Below are positions 63,899 through 64,000 of a DNA stretch of 64,000 nucleotides, in pieces. Made by a program: the position numbers and the translations under genes. The stretch is from JADKIH01 sp964595205. Lineage in GTDB: Bacteria > Bacteroidota > Bacteroidia > AKYH767-A > 2013-40CM-41-45. The stretch is taken from positions 14,452-78,451 of the forward strand of contig CAZQOQ010000009.1 in assembly GCA_964595205.1 (NCBI GenBank), given 5' to 3'. The notes under the pieces were generated by a model. It saw nothing but the letters and a program-made list of their open reading frames with translations. It did no database searches and was not told where the DNA came from. How positions within the stretch are numbered: the stretch's first letter is position 1; each line of letters opens with the position of its first letter.

Positions 63899-63953
63899 CA
63901 TGCATGTGACCCCTTCTTTTCCCCACATGCATGACTATCCGCCGGCTGGCGGA
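63899..63953. repeat. Two adjacent perfect hairpins near the right edge
   Basis: CATGCATGTG (63899-63908) is the reverse complement of CACATGCATG (63924-63933) around 15 bp. Directly after, TCCGCC (63938-63943) pairs with GGCGGA (63948-63953) around GGCT. The GC-rich second hairpin is unlike its AT-rich surroundings. The 267 bp after the cupin gene hold no convincing gene. Confidence 0.75.
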
Positions 63954-64000
63954 CAGCAGATCAAATACACGAAGGACCAAATTCCAAAAAAGAGTTCCAA

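Noticed and set aside
1..64000. tRNA, rRNA, riboswitch or complete insertion sequence
   Set aside because: I looked in all larger gaps and found no cloverleaf, rRNA-like sequence, preQ1 or other riboswitch near que genes, nor transposase with terminal repeats.

Overview
The window looks like chromosome of a Bacteroidota bacterium, close in style to the environmental Sphingobacteriales/Chitinophagales-type lineages; the exact order is not resolved. The evidence is the long two-insert form of IspG, a fused MurF-Alr, a SusC-like carboxypeptidase-domain TonB receptor, Por-type (T9SS) C-terminal sorting domains, a DUF3098 gene beside ftsX/uppP/truB/queA, and promoters of the Bacteroidota type (-7 box TAnnTTTG) with few Shine-Dalgarno sequences. 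No rRNA, tRNA, CRISPR array or complete insertion sequence was seen.

Layout. 1-2.2 kb is a small accessory islet: the start of a probable transposase-like HTH gene cut by the window edge, an unknown 207-residue protein, an XRE/ImmA-IrrE peptidase behind an unusually perfect Shine-Dalgarno, and a small basic protein whose promoter resembles that of the edge gene. 2.3-13 kb holds ispG, an M3 peptidyl-dipeptidase, a RhlE-type helicase, a leftward TonB-receptor/TPR/membrane/HTH operon and tryptophan 2,3-dioxygenase. 13-22.5 kb holds exported proteins, a VPS10-like propeller protein, and an ECF sigma operon carrying an anti-sigma-like protein, a Spy-like protein and two tandem YHYH proteins. 22.5-41.4 kb is mostly housekeeping: murF-alr, tdk, rsmI, recJ, glutamate dehydrogenase, the ftsX-DUF3098-uppP-truB-queA run, leuS, scpB and a DUF3108 protein.

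41.4-48.5 kb appears to be an oxygen-responsive block: an FNR-like regulator with an N-terminal cysteine cluster, a 534-residue GNAT-like protein, and pyruvate:ferredoxin oxidoreductase, whose promoter carries a perfect TGA-N6-TCA palindrome at the class II activator position. A Cys-rich protein converges on it, and queD lies beyond. 48.6-52.3 kb is a bacterial ceramide operon (serine palmitoyltransferase, GNAT-type ceramide synthase, epimerase-type ceramide reductase) preceded by two very small membrane-protein ORFs. 52.4-64 kb holds a T9SS subtilase, a Na+/H+ antiporter, DinB, TMEM175, methyltransferase, three VOC proteins, an AraC remnant and a cupin.

The most unusual feature is a set of intergenic elements at 6.6, 22.5, 29.3, 30.0, 35.1, 36.2 and 39.1 kb. 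Most are built of 7-bp units, each locus has its own sequence, and all are arranged as facing (inverted) arms around a short spacer. They sit between genes in every relative orientation, so they are not simply terminators. Other leads are the FNR site on the PFOR promoter, the small ORFs in front of the ceramide operon, and -7 boxes lying 4-5 bp from start codons, which imply leaderless mRNAs.
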